64,000 nt of DNA from Boswellia sacra (taxonomy: Eukaryota; Streptophyta; Magnoliopsida; Sapindales; Burseraceae): contig SNVD02011181.1 of the NCBI GenBank assembly GCA_013180625.2, positions 248,001 to 312,000 on the forward strand. Reading direction: 5' to 3'. The notes under the pieces were generated by a model. The model did no database searches. It saw only the letters and a list, made by a program, of their open reading frames with translations, and was not told where the DNA came from. A program made the position numbers and the translations under genes. Of the stretch, positions 1-12,690 are shown piece by piece (within the stretch, counting starts at the first letter, position 1; every line of letters starts with the position of its first letter).

Positions 1-3000
1 ACTTTTCCAATTTAAGGCAAGTCCACGTATCTGCTTTAACAAGGGGGGCACATTATTGGCTGTTTCCGCAAATGAGAATAGAATTAAGATCCTAGCAACA
101 GTGGATGGTCTCCTATTGATGCGCACTCATGAAAGTCATTCTCTACTTGCCTCAAGAATAGCATCTGAGAATCCTCCAAAGGTAACTTCTCTTAATATTT
201 TGTTTTAGTCATTTCCTAATTTGTATCTCCTTTAAATGCTCAAAATAAAAATAAATCTCTTTCTCTGCTATCTATCTACACAATAGGTGGAGTTACTGGA
301 GTTGTGCATGGATATTCACTTTTTTTTTAATAATAAGTTTTTGTCCCAAGTGATTTGTGATAGCAGCATTATTTATTTATTTATTTTTCCATCCTGCAGT
401 TCTTACTGAACTTCTGATTGTATCTCTTTCTCCCAAAATATATTTCCCCAGTTCAATGTGGATCTCGATGTTTGAAGTTCATTATTATTCTGCTAATTAC
501 CTGATACATTTGGTGCATTTTTTTAGAAAGGTGATTCTAGAAACCCCGAGGAAGTTAAACCTAGGTTAACTGAAGAAGTCAATCCAGTTAAGATCTGGAA
601 GCTCACAGAAATTAGTGAACCTGCTCAGTTTCGGTCACTGAGGCTCCTGGCTCGTATTAAAACCGATAAGGTACGCTCTCTGATGGATAGAGTTTAAGAG
701 TTAGAGATAGTTGTCACAATGTTTTCAATTTACATTATGATTGACATTACAATTTTTTTTTTCTATAGGCGATTTACATAGTTTCAGCATTTTCCTGTTA
801 GTTATATTATTTTGAGAATCTCTGATTGTTGCATCTCCTCTGAAAAGGTTTCTTAATGGCTTCTCTCATGGATACTGCAGATCTCAAGGTTGATATACAC
901 TAATTCAGGTGCTGGCATTCTGGCATTAGCATTAAATGCCATTCACCTGTACTGGAAGTGGCCTCGAAGTGAGTTTAATTTAAGTGGGAAGGTATGAGGT
1001 TCCTCTTCATTATCTTTGAATCTGCTTCTGTCTTAAAGGCAAAGCAGGTTATTAAAATTTCCGATTCTACATCAGCTTGGTCTTCTGATAAATTTGAATT
1101 GATGATTGCCAATATAATGCTTTATGGTGTAGGCAACTACCAAGGTAGCTCCTCAACTTATGCAACCACTATCAGGCATATTAATGACCAATGATTTAAG
1201 TGATGCTAAGCCTGAAGAGACTGTGCCCTGCTTTGCTTTGTCCAAGAATGACTCCTATGTCATGTCAGCATCTGGAGGGAAAATTTCCTTGTTCAACATG
1301 ATGACGTTTAAGGTAAGCTCTGAAACAAGTTACTCGGTTCTTAAGTCTTAAACATAAGTTTACCTGCATTGCTTTCTTGTCATATATCGTGAAAATTTTC
1401 TTCTGTTGCCAAAAGATTTTGTTCTCTTTGATGCTGTGAAGAAGAAAAAAAAAAGGACTTCTATTGCATCATCAAATATTATCTTATTCCTCCTTTTCAT
1501 GTAGCAGAAGGAACTTTATATTTCAATTCTACATCAGACATCTGTCTCATTTTGGCTGACCATTGATTTCTGTTGGGTAAGTCCAGACTATGACAACTTT
1601 CATGGCTCCACCACCTGCAGCAACATATCTTGCTTTCCACCCTCAAGATAACAATATAATTGCTGTTGGAATGGATGATTCTTCAATACGCATATATAAT
1701 GTTCGTATAGATGAGGTATGTTATATTCTTGGAGCAATGGCAGGTGCTACCTATTTGAGAGAAATCTTGCAATTCGACCATTTTCTTTCTTGTTGTAGGT
1801 CAAGAACAAACTTAAAGGTCACTCTAAAAGAGTCACTAGTCTCGCGTTCTCCAATGTGCTGAATGTGCTTGTTTCTTCGGGAGCTGATGCTCAGGTTAGT
1901 ATTCCTAGGTGTTATATTATGGCCTCTCAAGTCAATTCTTCTACGTGTTATCTCTAGTTTTTCTTTTGAAAGAAATGCAAAATAAACACAGTTAAGAAAA
2001 ATCTTACAGATTCACCTAGTTGTAGAATAATTGAGCACTTTCAACTAACATATTCCTTATGAATATTTTGTGCTCGTGATCTACAAATTTGTTCCCTTTT
2101 AGATTATCATATGGAGCTCTGATAGGTGGGAGAGACAGAAGAGCACTTTCTTGCATATTCCTTCTGGAAGGACACCAGTGGCAATGTCAGATACCCAGGT
2201 TCAATTTCATCAAGATGAGATTCACTTCCTTGCTGTAAATGAGGCCCGGCTTGCTGTATATGATTCAATGAAACTGGAATGTGAAAAGCAGGTATTTCTT
2301 ATTTAGTGTGTATTTGGCTGTTGAAGAAATTAAAGTTGCTCGTTAAAGGTGGTTCCCTGTGGATTTGGCTCCTCTACAATCAATTGCATCACAATATAGA
2401 AGGGTTCTTTATTTTCCATCAGTTAACTGAACAAATGAATTGCAAGAACCCCAGCTTTCTGATGAATTAAAAGAACTCCTTTGTAGTGCTATGACCTTGT
2501 GCACTCTGATAATGATGCGTTGATGATGGCCAAATTCGGAGGAAACATTCATGTAGGAGTAGCTCTCTTCTGTACATTCTCAACCTACTATTCATTTCAA
2601 AATACATACTGTATACATGATGTTATTACAGTGGGTTGTAGGAGAGTCCTCAGCGCCAATTTGCCACGCAACATTCTCATGTGATAGCCAGTTGGTGTAC
2701 AGCAGTTTTCTAGATGGAACTGTAAGGATATTTAATGCTTCAACCCTCCAAGTACGATGCCAGATCAATTCTTCAGCCTATCTTCCGTCTGATGTCAGGT
2801 AATATGCCTTCTTTTTCCACTGCATAAACATTGCCGTTCTTAACAATATGAATTACTTTAATGCCAATTTTGTTGATTCCACCTTCTCCTAAACTTTTTT
2901 CCAGATTGTGTCTTCCGGTAATTTGCCTTTTATATATTTTAATTGTGAAATTCAAATGTGGCCTTTGACCGATGAATCTGCCAATTTTTAGCTCTTTAAT

Positions 3001-3292
3001 GCTAAAGCATTGCCTAATTGTTCATATTATATTCAAGTAGTGTGATTCTAACTCTCTTTCATTTGCATTCATTCACTACCGCAGTTCTACAGCAATATAC
3101 CCGCTTGTGGTGGCAGCCCATCCGCAGGAACCCAACCAGTTCGCCGTAGGACTGACTGATGGCGCTGTTCTTGTCTTTGAGCCGCTAGACTCTGAGGCTA
3201 AATGGGGTGTTCCTCCACCTCTCGAGAATGGCTCAGCTAGCAATACCCATCTTCCATCAACAGTTGTCTCTTTAGATGAACCCCAAGGCTGA
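1..3292 (+). CDS. TOPLESS-related corepressor, C-terminal WD40 part (5' end outside window)
   Basis: TOPLESS/TPR proteins are nuclear corepressors recruited by EAR-motif factors in auxin, jasmonate and other pathways; the C-terminal half is two WD40 propellers. Exons read here: 1-181 (frame starts at base 2), 527-670, 881-991, 1133-1312, 1587-1715, 1799-1894, 2103-2291, 2632-2798, 3085-3292, about 467 residues, all junctions GT-AG and in frame. Telling segments are ASPRICFNKGGTLLAVSA in the first exon, VGMDDSSIRIYNV, GHSKRVTSLAFSNVLNVLVS and the near-terminal AAHPQEPNQFAVGLTDG followed by VFEPLDSEAKWG, a family signature. The stop is at 3290-3292. The N-terminal LisH/CTLH tetramerisation part lies upstream of the window. 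I cannot say which TPR paralogue this is. No lesion is seen. Confidence 0.93.
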
Positions 3293-4063
3293 TGTACTCA
3301 AAAGTCTAATCTGCATTCTGTTGTTCGAGTCTGTCTTAGTATATATAGATAGTTTTCTATGTAATTATGCAGAAAAAAACTTGGAGCTAGCTTTAGCCTG
3401 AAATCAAGTTTTCTCTGTAAGTCCTTTCCTTTATAAAATAAATGGTAACGTTAGACACATTAACAATGCTGTTGAAGCTAACCCACTTCACCATTCAAAA
3501 GCCTCATTCATTGACTCAAGAGATTTTAATATTACAATGGCGATGGTTGCTGGTCGCTTTCAACGCCAAGCACAAGTAGTCGGCACTGCTTTCCTGTTCA
3601 GTGTTCTCCAAAGTCCTTGTTAAGAAACACAGAACCAAAAACGGTCGACGCGTCATCCGTCCGCTGAACGCATGTCGTACGCTTAATATCTATATATATA
3701 TATATAATCATAAACATATCTCGTGCATCTTTTTCACTTTTTTTATTTATTTATTCCCGTTAGATCGGACCCGATATATACGGTCCCGATCCTGCCTGTC
3801 ACTCAAACTATAACACCGACGCGTCGCACTATTTTTAACTTCACGGTTCGCACTCTTTTCTAGAGCAAGTGGTGGTCCCAAGCGTTTCATAGCAAGTATG
3901 TGTATCTTCAAAGCCCTAACTAAAACCCCAATTTCAAAACCCTAATTATTTCTCTTCGTCTTTTTTTATTATTTATTGTTTTTTTAAAAAGAAACTCTTG
4001 TTGAATTGTTCTCCCAATTAGGTAATTTTTTTTTTTCTCTCCAGATTTATCAGCTTTGTAGTT
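3293..4063. promoter_or_regulatory. Intergenic/promoter stretch with telo-box upstream of the acidic-protein gene
   Basis: This is the space between the TPR-like stop and the acidic-protein start. It has a (TA)n run near 3690-3706 and an AAACCCTAA telo-box at 3937-3945, with a related AAGCCCTAA nearby at about 3911. Telo-boxes are known from promoters and leaders of plant growth and translation genes. The placement just before the ATG suggests the 5' UTR or core promoter of the next gene; that part is inference. Confidence 0.5.
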
Positions 4064-6151
4064 ATGTTAGGTGTGGAAATGGAGAGCCTCAGCTCAAACG
4101 CCGTCGTTTTGGAGAGTGTTCTTCGCTCTGCAGTGGAAGCTATGGTGGCTGAAACGGCCATTGCCGCCACAAATTCAATTATCTGGTTCCTCTTGACGGT
4201 AATATACTTACGCCGAGGTCTCTCTCTGTTTTTAACTGTGTTTATGTCCTTATAAAGTAGTCGTCTTCAACAATTTTTTTTTTAAAGTGAATTTATCGGC
4301 AAATTTCACTTTCTATGACGGGAATTGTGGTTATAATTTGGTTTGTTTGGGGTTTTTGTTTAGCTGATGTTATTATTTGAATTGTATTCGGCTGCTTATG
4401 AAAAGTTTGGAGCTAAATTTGAAATTTTCATTTGCCTGTTGCATTCTATATTTCTATGCGGATCTTTGATGAAGTTCGTTGAAAGCAAAAAAAAAAAAAA
4501 TATTTTTCGTCTCATACTTTCTGACTTTTGAACCAGAGAGAATGCCCATGTTCAAAGGTTTGGAAAGAAATAGTATGGAACGAAAGAGGAGTAACATGAT
4601 AGAATTGTTAGGATATTCATCATTGGTCCTTCATTTATTCGGGGTTTTTGCATTCGTTGGTTGTTGGCATTGCCGAGATATCGCTAAATCTGACCCAAAT
4701 TTATTTAGTCGAGGGTCAAAATTATTTTGTTGCATAGTAGTTTTCCGGTGCTGTTTGGTTGCTTTTGTATAATTTTTAGTTAATTTTTATATGATTGTTG
4801 AAGATGCTCTAGATATTGTCTTAATGTCCAAATTTTCGCTTACTTATAACTGTTGTCTTTCACTTCAGTTCATCTTTGTTTTCTGTCATAGGTAAGTTGT
4901 GAATGTGAATTATAATATTTTTAGCCAAATTTTACAAATAATAATGACTTCATAGCATGCATGTTATTTTTGAAGTGAATATACCTTAGGCATTAAGGAC
5001 TTGAGAATGATGATATGATTAAACACTTCCTACTGCAGATTGATCTGTGAATAACATGCTTGTTGACGCATATCTGTGTATATTTAATTGCATTTTCCTC
5101 TTAAGCTTTGTTGATCAAGTTCTCTAGTTGTATTGAATTCTACGTATGAATCTTAACTTTAGTTATATGGGGTAGTGGAAGTGGTCTTGTGTTCAATCTA
5201 GGGGTTTCCGATGTGGCAAGAAGTACTAGGGCCTAAAGGCCATACACTGTATAGTGATTGTAGAAAAGTACTCACGGTCAATTTTTGTGCTGTATGGTTT
5301 GAAGAAACGTTGTGGTCACTGGTCAGCTGGAGGTAGCCTCTTATCTCCACTAACCGTGATGACTCATTTGGAAGGTTGTACCCTTCACTTTTATGTCCAT
5401 AAATGGACTTCTAAGATAGAGTGAGATAGCCAACTTGTGGCTAGCAGAACTCACAGTTTTTTTAAGTTGACTCCAACCTTCTTATTAGCTTTAGTTTATT
5501 GATTAGGTTGAATGGTCTTGGAGGAATTGGTGGTCTTATGTAATTGCCCCCTCCCTGCATTTTATTTTCCTATAAATATCTACTTTATGTACCTTTTATT
5601 TGCCTTATACACCTTCCGCAGAATGTGTAAAAGGCAACAATTGTCTTAGCATTGTTCTTTATGTTGCTTTCCAGACGGGATCTATACGTAATGGAATCAA
5701 TGTCCTCCATAAAGCTCCTGGCATATTTGAAAGGTTTGTCAGAGGGTTTCTTTTGCCTTGTTTTCACTTCTGCGTGTTGCTTTGAAGGGGGAAAAACTGA
5801 TTAGTTTTGTCACGTAGGTTTCCATTTGCTGAGCTTCATGCAGTGAAAAAGCCTGGTCCAGAGAACAAAGATGGCAGTGACACTGAGGATGATGAAGAGG
5901 ATGATGATGATGATGATGCTGCAGACGATCAGGATGATGACGCAGATGAGGAGGAAGATGGGTCTGGTGAAGAAGGTGAAGATGAAGGGGACCCTGAGGA
6001 TGAGCCTGAGGCCAATGGTGGTGGAAGTGGGGATGAAGACGATGATGATGAGGATGAGGACGATGGCGATGAAGAGGAAGAAGAAGAGGAAGAGGATGAT
6101 GAAGAAGACGAGGAAGAGATTCCTCAGCCACCAACTAAGAAGAGGAAATGA
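4064..6151 (+). CDS. Small highly acidic nuclear-type protein (prothymosin-like), 3 exons
   Basis: Exons 4064-4198, 5675-5733 and 5818-6151 splice in frame into 175 residues; starting at the second ATG (4079, better context with A at -3 and G at +4) gives 170. The N-terminal part, MESLSSNAVVLESVLRSA onward, is a predicted helix; the middle reads TGSIRNGINVLHKAPGIFER; from about residue 80 the chain is almost all D and E, ending PQPPTKKRK, a basic nuclear-localisation-like tail. Acidic tails of this kind occur in histone- or chromatin-binding proteins, but function here is not known; plant databases often carry such genes as glutamic acid-rich or prothymosin-like. Intron 1 is about 1.5 kb. Its 3' part and the 3' UTR were copied downstream (see 8263 and 11970). 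Confidence 0.82.
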
Positions 6152-6712
6152 GGCCACAATGTCTCTGTTCTCTTTTGTTGTGTTTTTGTTCCTTTGGCTG
6201 GGGGTAGAGAGTTTGAGGTAGATGCCTAGAATGGTGGATTCAGGGTGGCTATCTGCATTAGAGTAGAGAAGATTCTGATACTTGCTGTGGATTAAACTTT
6301 GTTTTATTTTTATATTTCTAATACATCTCTATCATCATTATGTATTTGCCACCTCGGCCCTGTTCGTTTAATTTTTCATTTCTGTAGTCGTTATGTTTGG
6401 TTGTTTACTTACTAAAATTATGCGGTTACATTATAATCTATGAATGGTCTTTGCCTTCACCGATTCCTAGGTAGGATTACCCTACCAGACATGTTTGATA
6501 TGCTTTGATTGCAAGTGAAGTAGCAAATAGATGAACTCAAGAGATTATATCAGCCATTTTGTTGCATTGAAAATCAGCCTGATGACTCCACTTACTCTCA
6601 CCAGAATTAATAATAGTGATGTATTAATGAAAGTAAAAGTCATAAGAATTATTTAGTTATGTTATGTGGACACAATGTCAGTCGAAAAGATGCTGATATC
6701 AACTTCTTATTA
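6152..6712. other. 3' UTR and spacer between acidic gene and TPD1-like copy 1
   Basis: The 3' UTR of the acidic-protein gene occupies the first few hundred bases; it matches the retained 3' fragments near 8758-8995 and 12470-12690. The rest is AT-rich sequence shared with the flanks of TPD1-like copies 2 and 3. No gene is seen. Confidence 0.6.
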
Positions 6713-7257
6713 CTAGACTTTAATGCTTAAATTGGAAATTAATACATATCTTACAACTCTTGAAAAACATTTAATTTTGGAAGAAAGAGGCTTGAAAGGA
6801 AATTGAGAATTCGAAACATAAGTGAAGTCGATTGCAGAATGTGGGTCAATATAATAGCCATAATAGACGAGGCATTCATCTCCAGACTTGGGGAGGATGG
6901 TAAAAGAGATAGGTGTTGCACTCTCAATCCTCTGCATGACAATTTCACGTGGATCTGTGAACATGGACAGTCATTAAAGATTACAACGTTCCATTGTGGC
7001 TTTTTTACATATCCCTCTCCAGTCTCAGACTGCCAAAGTATAAGATTACTTGGTGTGCATTGGCAATTGCCTGCAAATGCAATTTCAACTCAATAAATAA
7101 GCATATATAACAAGATCCAATAAGGTTAATGAAACATGCAATACGAAACCATATTCTATAATGCTAAAATCATATGTGAGGCAGTGGATGCTTCACCTTC
7201 GCTGATGAAACAAGCAATAAGTAGTGCTGCAGCCAGAAAGTTGAAGATGGTTGCCAT
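6713..7257 (-). pseudogene. TPD1-like secreted protein, copy 1 (frameshifted)
   Basis: The two-exon layout matches the intact copies: exon 1 7197-7257 (MATIFNFLAAALLIACFISE, a signal peptide) and exon 2 from 7070 downward. The family segments NDCPCSQ, VKLSC and SGDECLV are present but in two frames: where copies 2 and 3 have GGATTTGAGAG this copy has GGATTGAGAG, a 1-base deletion near 6926. The normal stop after the final Cys-Ser is also lost (TAA to TCA), so the downstream frame runs on to 6713. TPD1-like proteins are small cysteine-rich secreted proteins related to the anther receptor ligand TPD1. The copy is probably dead, unless a short truncated product is made. Confidence 0.8.
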
Positions 7258-8262
7258 TGCGTAGTATCATAGACTAATACAAGACTGATATTCTTTCAAT
7301 TCTCTTTGTGATAAAAGCATCACCGATTTGACCTTATTTTTACAGATGTAATTTGTACATTAAAAAGATGGATTGATTATTGTTTCGTTTTGCATTTCTA
7401 CGGACACGATTTGTGGCTAAAATTTTGAGGGACACCACAGATTTTGCTGGAAAATACTGCCAATACATAACTGTTTCATCTTAATTTGTCCTCTTTAATC
7501 GTTGTTCATAAAAAAGCATTACCTATCAATATTTATCACAGTTATTATATAGGTTGGTCTATCACATAATTTTGTAAATTTGTCCGTGTGCATTTGTAAT
7601 CTTTGCAAAGGCCTGTGATTGAGTTGTAGCAGTCAATTTGAAGTACAATACGTACACTCAAAAAGGAGATGAATATCACAAAGCACCCCCTAGGTTTTGG
7701 TTAAATCTTATTTGTACGGAACTTTTAACTTATTCACCTCCGCCGTCCCTAGGTTTTTTTTTTTAAAAAAAGAAATAAAAAAGAAATTATCATCTGAGGC
7801 CTTGAACCCTAATAACTTAAAAAAAGTGCAACGTTGGAGGCTAAAATCGTATTTTACTTTAATTCTCTTCCTTCAATTTTAGATATATTTTATTATTGTT
7901 TTGGATTAAAAAAAAAAAATCCAGAGAAATGATGCAGCTTAAAATTTTATTACCAGATTGATTTAGTAATTTAATGGATAATAGACTTCGGAAACAAGTT
8001 TCTTTCCGAAGTTCAGTTAAACCCAAATCCTGTTTTCAAAAACACAAAATCACAAAAAAAAAAACCTACGTTACCAATATTTTAGGAAATGGGATTTGCG
8101 GTAATCTATTTTCCTTACATTAGTAACTAAATCAAACAAAAGAAATAGGGAATATAATAAATTTTTTACTCAATAATAATTATCAAATCTTTAAAAACAG
8201 AATTATTTTTGTCAAACTAATTTGTAATTTTTTCCTTTGCAAGATTACATTGCACAAAAAAA
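7258..8262. other. Upstream region of TPD1-like copy 1, part of the triplicated module
   Basis: No gene is seen. The stretch 7421-7660 (starting GAGGGACACCACAGATTTTG) recurs at about 11050-11330 and 18298-18540, each time upstream of a TPD1-like gene or its displaced flank, so it is part of the duplicated unit. The remainder is AT-rich with poly-A runs and continues the similarity into unit 2 (7670-8240 resembles 11330-11960). Confidence 0.6.
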
Positions 8263-8995
8263 GCCCGACCTGAGTTGTCTGAGGTATTGGAAGTGATCTT
8301 GGGTTCAATCTAGACGTTTCTGTTGTAGCAAGAACACATACTGTACAGTGATCAGAGACAAGCACTCACGGTTGATATTTGTGCCGTCTGTTTCAAAGAA
8401 TGGTTGTGGTCACTGGTCAGCTGGAGGTAGCCTCTATCTTCAGTAGCTGTGATTCAGTCTGTGATGACTCATTTGGAAGATTGTCCCCTTCACTTTTATC
8501 TCCATAGTGGACCTCTAAGATAGAACTCACAGTTTGTTTAAGTTGGCTTCAACCTTGTTAGCTATAGTTTATTGATTTCGACCAATAGGTTGACTAGTCT
8601 TGAAGGAATTTGTGGTCTTCTGTAATCACCCCTCCCTGCAATTTATATATAGATGTACCTATCTATTTTATGTACCTTTTCTCTGCCTTACACGCCATCC
8701 GCAAATTGTGCAAAAGACAGTTCTGGATGATGCTTTTCAGATGTGGGATCTACAGCTGATGGATCCAGGATGGCTGTCTGCATTAGAATAGAGAAGATTA
8801 TGATACTTTTGTGGATTAAACTTTGTTTTATTTTTATGTTTCTAACACAACTGTACCGTCATTTTGTATTTGCCACCTCTTTAATTAACAACTAAAATTA
8901 TGCGGTTACATTCTACATTCTAATCTATAAATGGTCTACGCCTTCACCCATTCCTTAGATAGGATTAGCCTATCGGATCGACATGTTTGATATGC
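8263..8995 (+). pseudogene. 3' fragment of the acidic-protein gene, unit 2
   Basis: 8276-8715 resembles the 3' half of intron 1 of the acidic gene (about 5170-5640), and 8758-8995 resembles its 3' UTR (about 6235-6485). Between them only a short piece of the start of exon 2 remains (CAGATGTGGGATCTACAG); the rest of exon 2 and the whole acid-rich exon are missing. The fragment carries no start codon or acidic coding region, so it is a dead duplicate. Confidence 0.75.
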
Positions 8996-10100
8996 CTTGT
9001 TGCATTGTGGAGGTCTGATAGTTTATAAGGATTTGCTGGTGCTCTGGTTATGCTCAAGCTTTCTTGTTTCATTTCTCTGGAACAATGCCTCTTTGAACTA
9101 AATTAGAATTCTAATAGTGAGTATAAAATTCTATTAACCATAAATTACTTTCGGACAAGTCTAAATTGGTAAGCATTTAATGCTAATTTATGCTTTTAAA
9201 AAGTTTTTTTTTTTGGGTAATAGATGAGTTTGATTTCTTAAAATAAATGATATAGCATTGAATATACTTAATATATTTTGCTTTCTAAGGGATGCTTTAA
9301 GAATATAGATTTTATTCAGTCATTAATAGCGACAGAAAAGCTAAAAGAATATGTTAGAAAAGAATAGCATATCCAAACGAATACTCAGAGACAGACATAA
9401 TTTTTCCACAAGATCAGGCGGTCTAATTACCAATGGATAAAATTATGGAAAGAGCTAAAAATGGGAGATAAAATTATGGAAAGAGCTAAAAGTAGGAGAT
9501 ACTGTTGTTAGACCAGTAACTCATCTACAACCAATTCTTGTACAACATGAGTTGGTAAAACGTAGCTAAAAGAGAAAATGAAAATATTAAATTTCATGAC
9601 TTAATAATTATTAATCAAATCATATTTTGACACCCAAATTGTATAAAAAATTGATTGTAGATGACTGGTAGATATAACATTATTCAATAAGATATTAGAT
9701 TACTGGCAGAAAAAGGTTGAAGTTGAAAATTCCATTCCCCTTCTCTCTTTTCTGCTTTACCAGAGAGCAACATTTGGAATTAAACAAGCATAAGATTGAA
9801 AGGAGAACATTTTCACTAGGGCCCGATCGACTGAACTGAATTTCCATTCTTCACAAATCAATGATACAAGAGATTGTATCAGCCATTTTGTTGGTTTGAT
9901 AATTTAAGGTGATGACTCCACTTACTCTCAACAGCATTAATCATAGTGATGGTTTTAATGAAAGTAATAGTCATGAGAATTAATCACTTTTGTGTTGTAG
10001 ACACAATTTATCAATTGCAAAAATGCTGATTTAATTAAGCTTCTTATTACTCGACTTTAATGCTTAAATACTAAATTATCAGTACATCTTTCACAACCCT
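8996..10100. other. Spacer in unit 2 with a short tandem duplication
   Basis: No gene is seen. A tandem duplication of about 30 bases (AAAATTATGGAAAGAGCTAA repeated) lies near 9437-9500 and is conserved in unit 3 near 13143-13203. The stretch corresponds to about 12690-13809 in unit 3. Confidence 0.5.
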
Positions 10101-10601
10101 TTAAGAACAGGCAATTTGGGAAGAAAGAGGCGCGAAAGGAAATTGAGAATCCGAAACATAAGTGAAGTCGAGTGTGGATTGTGGACCAATAGGATTGCCG
10201 TTGTTGACGAGGCATTCATCACCAGACTTGGATAGGACAGAAGGATCAACAGGTCGTGAACTCTCAAATCCACTGCATGACAATTTCACGTCCAACTGTG
10301 AACATGGGCAGTCATTAGAGATTGTCACCTTCCATTCTGCTTCATTTCCCACTTTCCCACCCTCAGACTGGCTAATTGTAAGATCACTTAGTGTGCATTG
10401 GCAGTTGCCTGCAAATGCAATATCAACTCAATAAATAAGCATATATGTAGCAAGATCAAATAAGGTTAACGAAACACTGAATACGAAACCGTATTATATA
10501 ATGATAAAAAATCATATATGAGGCAATGGATATGCCTCACCTCCGCTGATGAAAATAGCAATGAGCACTGCTGCAGCTAGAAAGTTAAAGATGGTTGCCA
10601 T
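10101..10601 (-). CDS. TPD1-like small cysteine-rich secreted protein, copy 2
   Basis: Two exons, 10541-10601 and 10101-10408, joined at a GT-AG intron, give 122 residues. Residues 1 to about 20 (MATIFNFLAAAVLIAIFISG) form a signal peptide; the mature part has GNCQCTLSDL, then NDCPCSQLDVKLSC, SGDECLVNNGNPIGP and the closing SQFPFAPLSSQIACS, with six or more cysteines probably paired. This is the TPD1-like family, secreted proteins of which TPD1 is the tapetum-specifying ligand of the EMS1 receptor kinase; most relatives, including those mis-titled beta-1,3-N-acetylglucosaminyltransferase in plant databases, have no proven role. The start is fixed by the signal peptide. The gene is nearly identical to copy 3 at 13810. 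Confidence 0.88.
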
Positions 10602-11969
10602 TGAGTAGTATTATAGACTAATAGAAGACTGATTTTCTTTCAATTCTCTTTATGATAAAAGCATCACCAATTTGACCCTATTTATACAGATGAAATTTGT
10701 GCATCTATGGCAAGAATATCACCTCGGGATTTGTTTTCATTTATGTTTTATACATTTAATATTATTAAATGAGTTCAAACAACATATGCTAATTTTCATA
10801 TACACACCCATTTACTTAATTAACCCCTTTTAAAATTTGAAACATTCCAATTAACTTTATATTGCCAGTAATTCTAATACTAGATGCACCCTTATTTTAA
10901 CTAAATATTTATACTTACAAAGTCTGTATATAAAATTGATGTGATACCACTAATTCAATGTTACATGATTTATCAATATTTTTTTTACTGATATTAAGCC
11001 TAAAGATAAAAGGGGATTTGTGACATTATCCCATAAAAAAAATTAACTAGTGCAGACATTCAAGAGGGACACCACAGATTTTGCTGGAAAATACTGCCAA
11101 TACATAACTGTTTCATCTCAATTGGTCCCCTTTAATCTTTGTTTATAAAAAAGCATTACCTATCAATATTTGTCACAGTCTGAAATGTGTATCACAAGCC
11201 AGCCGAAATCGAGTATATTATATAGGTTGGTCTATTACATAATTTTGTAAATTTGTCCGGGTGCATTTGTCATATTTGCAAAGGCCTGTGATTGAGTTGT
11301 AGCAGTCAAGGTGAAGTACAATGCATATACTCAAAACGGAGATGGATATCACAAACCACGTCCAGGCTTTGGTTCAATTTTATTTGTATGGAACTTTTAG
11401 ATTTATTCACCTTGGCCATCCTTAGGTTTTCCAACCAAAAAAAAAAAAAAAATCATCTAGGTCTTGAACCATAATAACTTTAAAAAAGTGCAACGTCGGA
11501 GGCTAAAATCGTATTTTACTTTAATTCCCTTCCTTTAATTTTAGATATGTTTTATTATTGTTTTGGAATAAAAAAATAAAATAAAAATCCAGAGAAACTA
11601 TGCATATTAAAATTTTATTACAAGATTGATTTAGTAATTTAATAGATAATAGACTTCGGAAACAAGTTTCTTTCCGAAGCTCAAGTTAAATCTAAATCCT
11701 GTTTTCTGTGCTGTATTCATATTCTTAAATCTCATTGAAAAAAAAAAACACAAAGTCACAAAAAGAACACACCTAAGTTACCAATATTTTAGGAAATAGG
11801 ATTTGTAATAATCTATTTTCCTTACACTTTTAACTAAATCAAGCAAAAGAAATAGGTAATATAATAAATTTTTTACTCAATAATAATTACCAAATCTTTA
11901 AAAACAGAATTATTTTTGTCAAACTAATTTATAATTTTTTCCTTTCCAAGATTACATTGCGCAAATACA
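10602..11969. other. Upstream region of TPD1-like copy 2
   Basis: No gene is seen. The first 140 bases match the upstream of copy 3 closely and probably hold the promoter. 10730-11045 is absent from unit 1 at the equivalent place. 11050-11330 is the shared GAGGGACACC segment, and 11330-11960 resembles 7670-8240 of unit 1. Confidence 0.5.
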
Positions 11970-12690
11970 GCCCGACCTGAGTTGTCTGAGGTATTGGAAG
12001 TGATCTTGGGTTCGATCTAGACGTTTCTGTTGTCGCATACTGTATAGTGATCAGAGACAAGCACTCACGGTTGATATTTGTGCTGTCTGTTTCAAAGAAT
12101 GGTTGTGGTCACTGGTCAGCTGGAGGTAGCCTCTATCTTCAGTAGTTGTGATGACTCATTTGGAAGATTGTCCCCTTCACTTTTATCTCCATAGTGGACC
12201 TCTAAGATAGAGCTCACAGTTTGTTTAAGTTGGGTTCAACCTTGTTATTAGCTGTAGCTTATTGATTTCGAACAATAGGTTGACTAGTCTTGAAGGAATC
12301 TGTGGTCTTCTGTAATCACCCCTCCTTGCAATTTATATATATATATGTACCTATCTATTTTATGTACCATTTCTCTGCCTTACACGCCATCTACAAATTG
12401 TGCAAAAGACAAAGATTGTCTTAGCATTGTTCTGGATGATGCTTTTCAGATATGGGATCTACAGCTGATGGATTCAAGATGGCTGTCTGCATTAGACTAG
12501 AGAAAATTCTGATACTTCTGTGGATTAAACTTTGTTTTATTTTTATGTTTCTAATACAACTGTATCATCATTGTGTATTTGCTACCTCTTTAATTAATAA
12601 CTAAAATTATGCGGTTACATTCTACATTCTAATCTATAAATGGTCTATGCCTTCACCCTTTCCTTAGATATAATTAGCCTATCGGATCGA
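11970..12690 (+). pseudogene. 3' fragment of the acidic-protein gene, unit 3
   Basis: Same structure as the fragment at 8263, offset by 3707 bases: the 3' part of intron 1, the start of exon 2 (CAGATATGGGATCTACAG), then a jump to the 3' UTR. It keeps a further 20 bases of intron (GATTGTCTTAGCATTGTTCT) that unit 2 lacks, so unit 2 took an extra small deletion after the two diverged. No acidic coding sequence is present. Confidence 0.75.

Noticed and set aside
5739..6221. Long open frames opposite and overlapping the acidic exon (His-rich, Ile/Phe-rich and Met/Lys-rich)
   Set aside because: They are shadows of the GAT/GAA-rich acidic coding exon; low-complexity codons keep several frames open.
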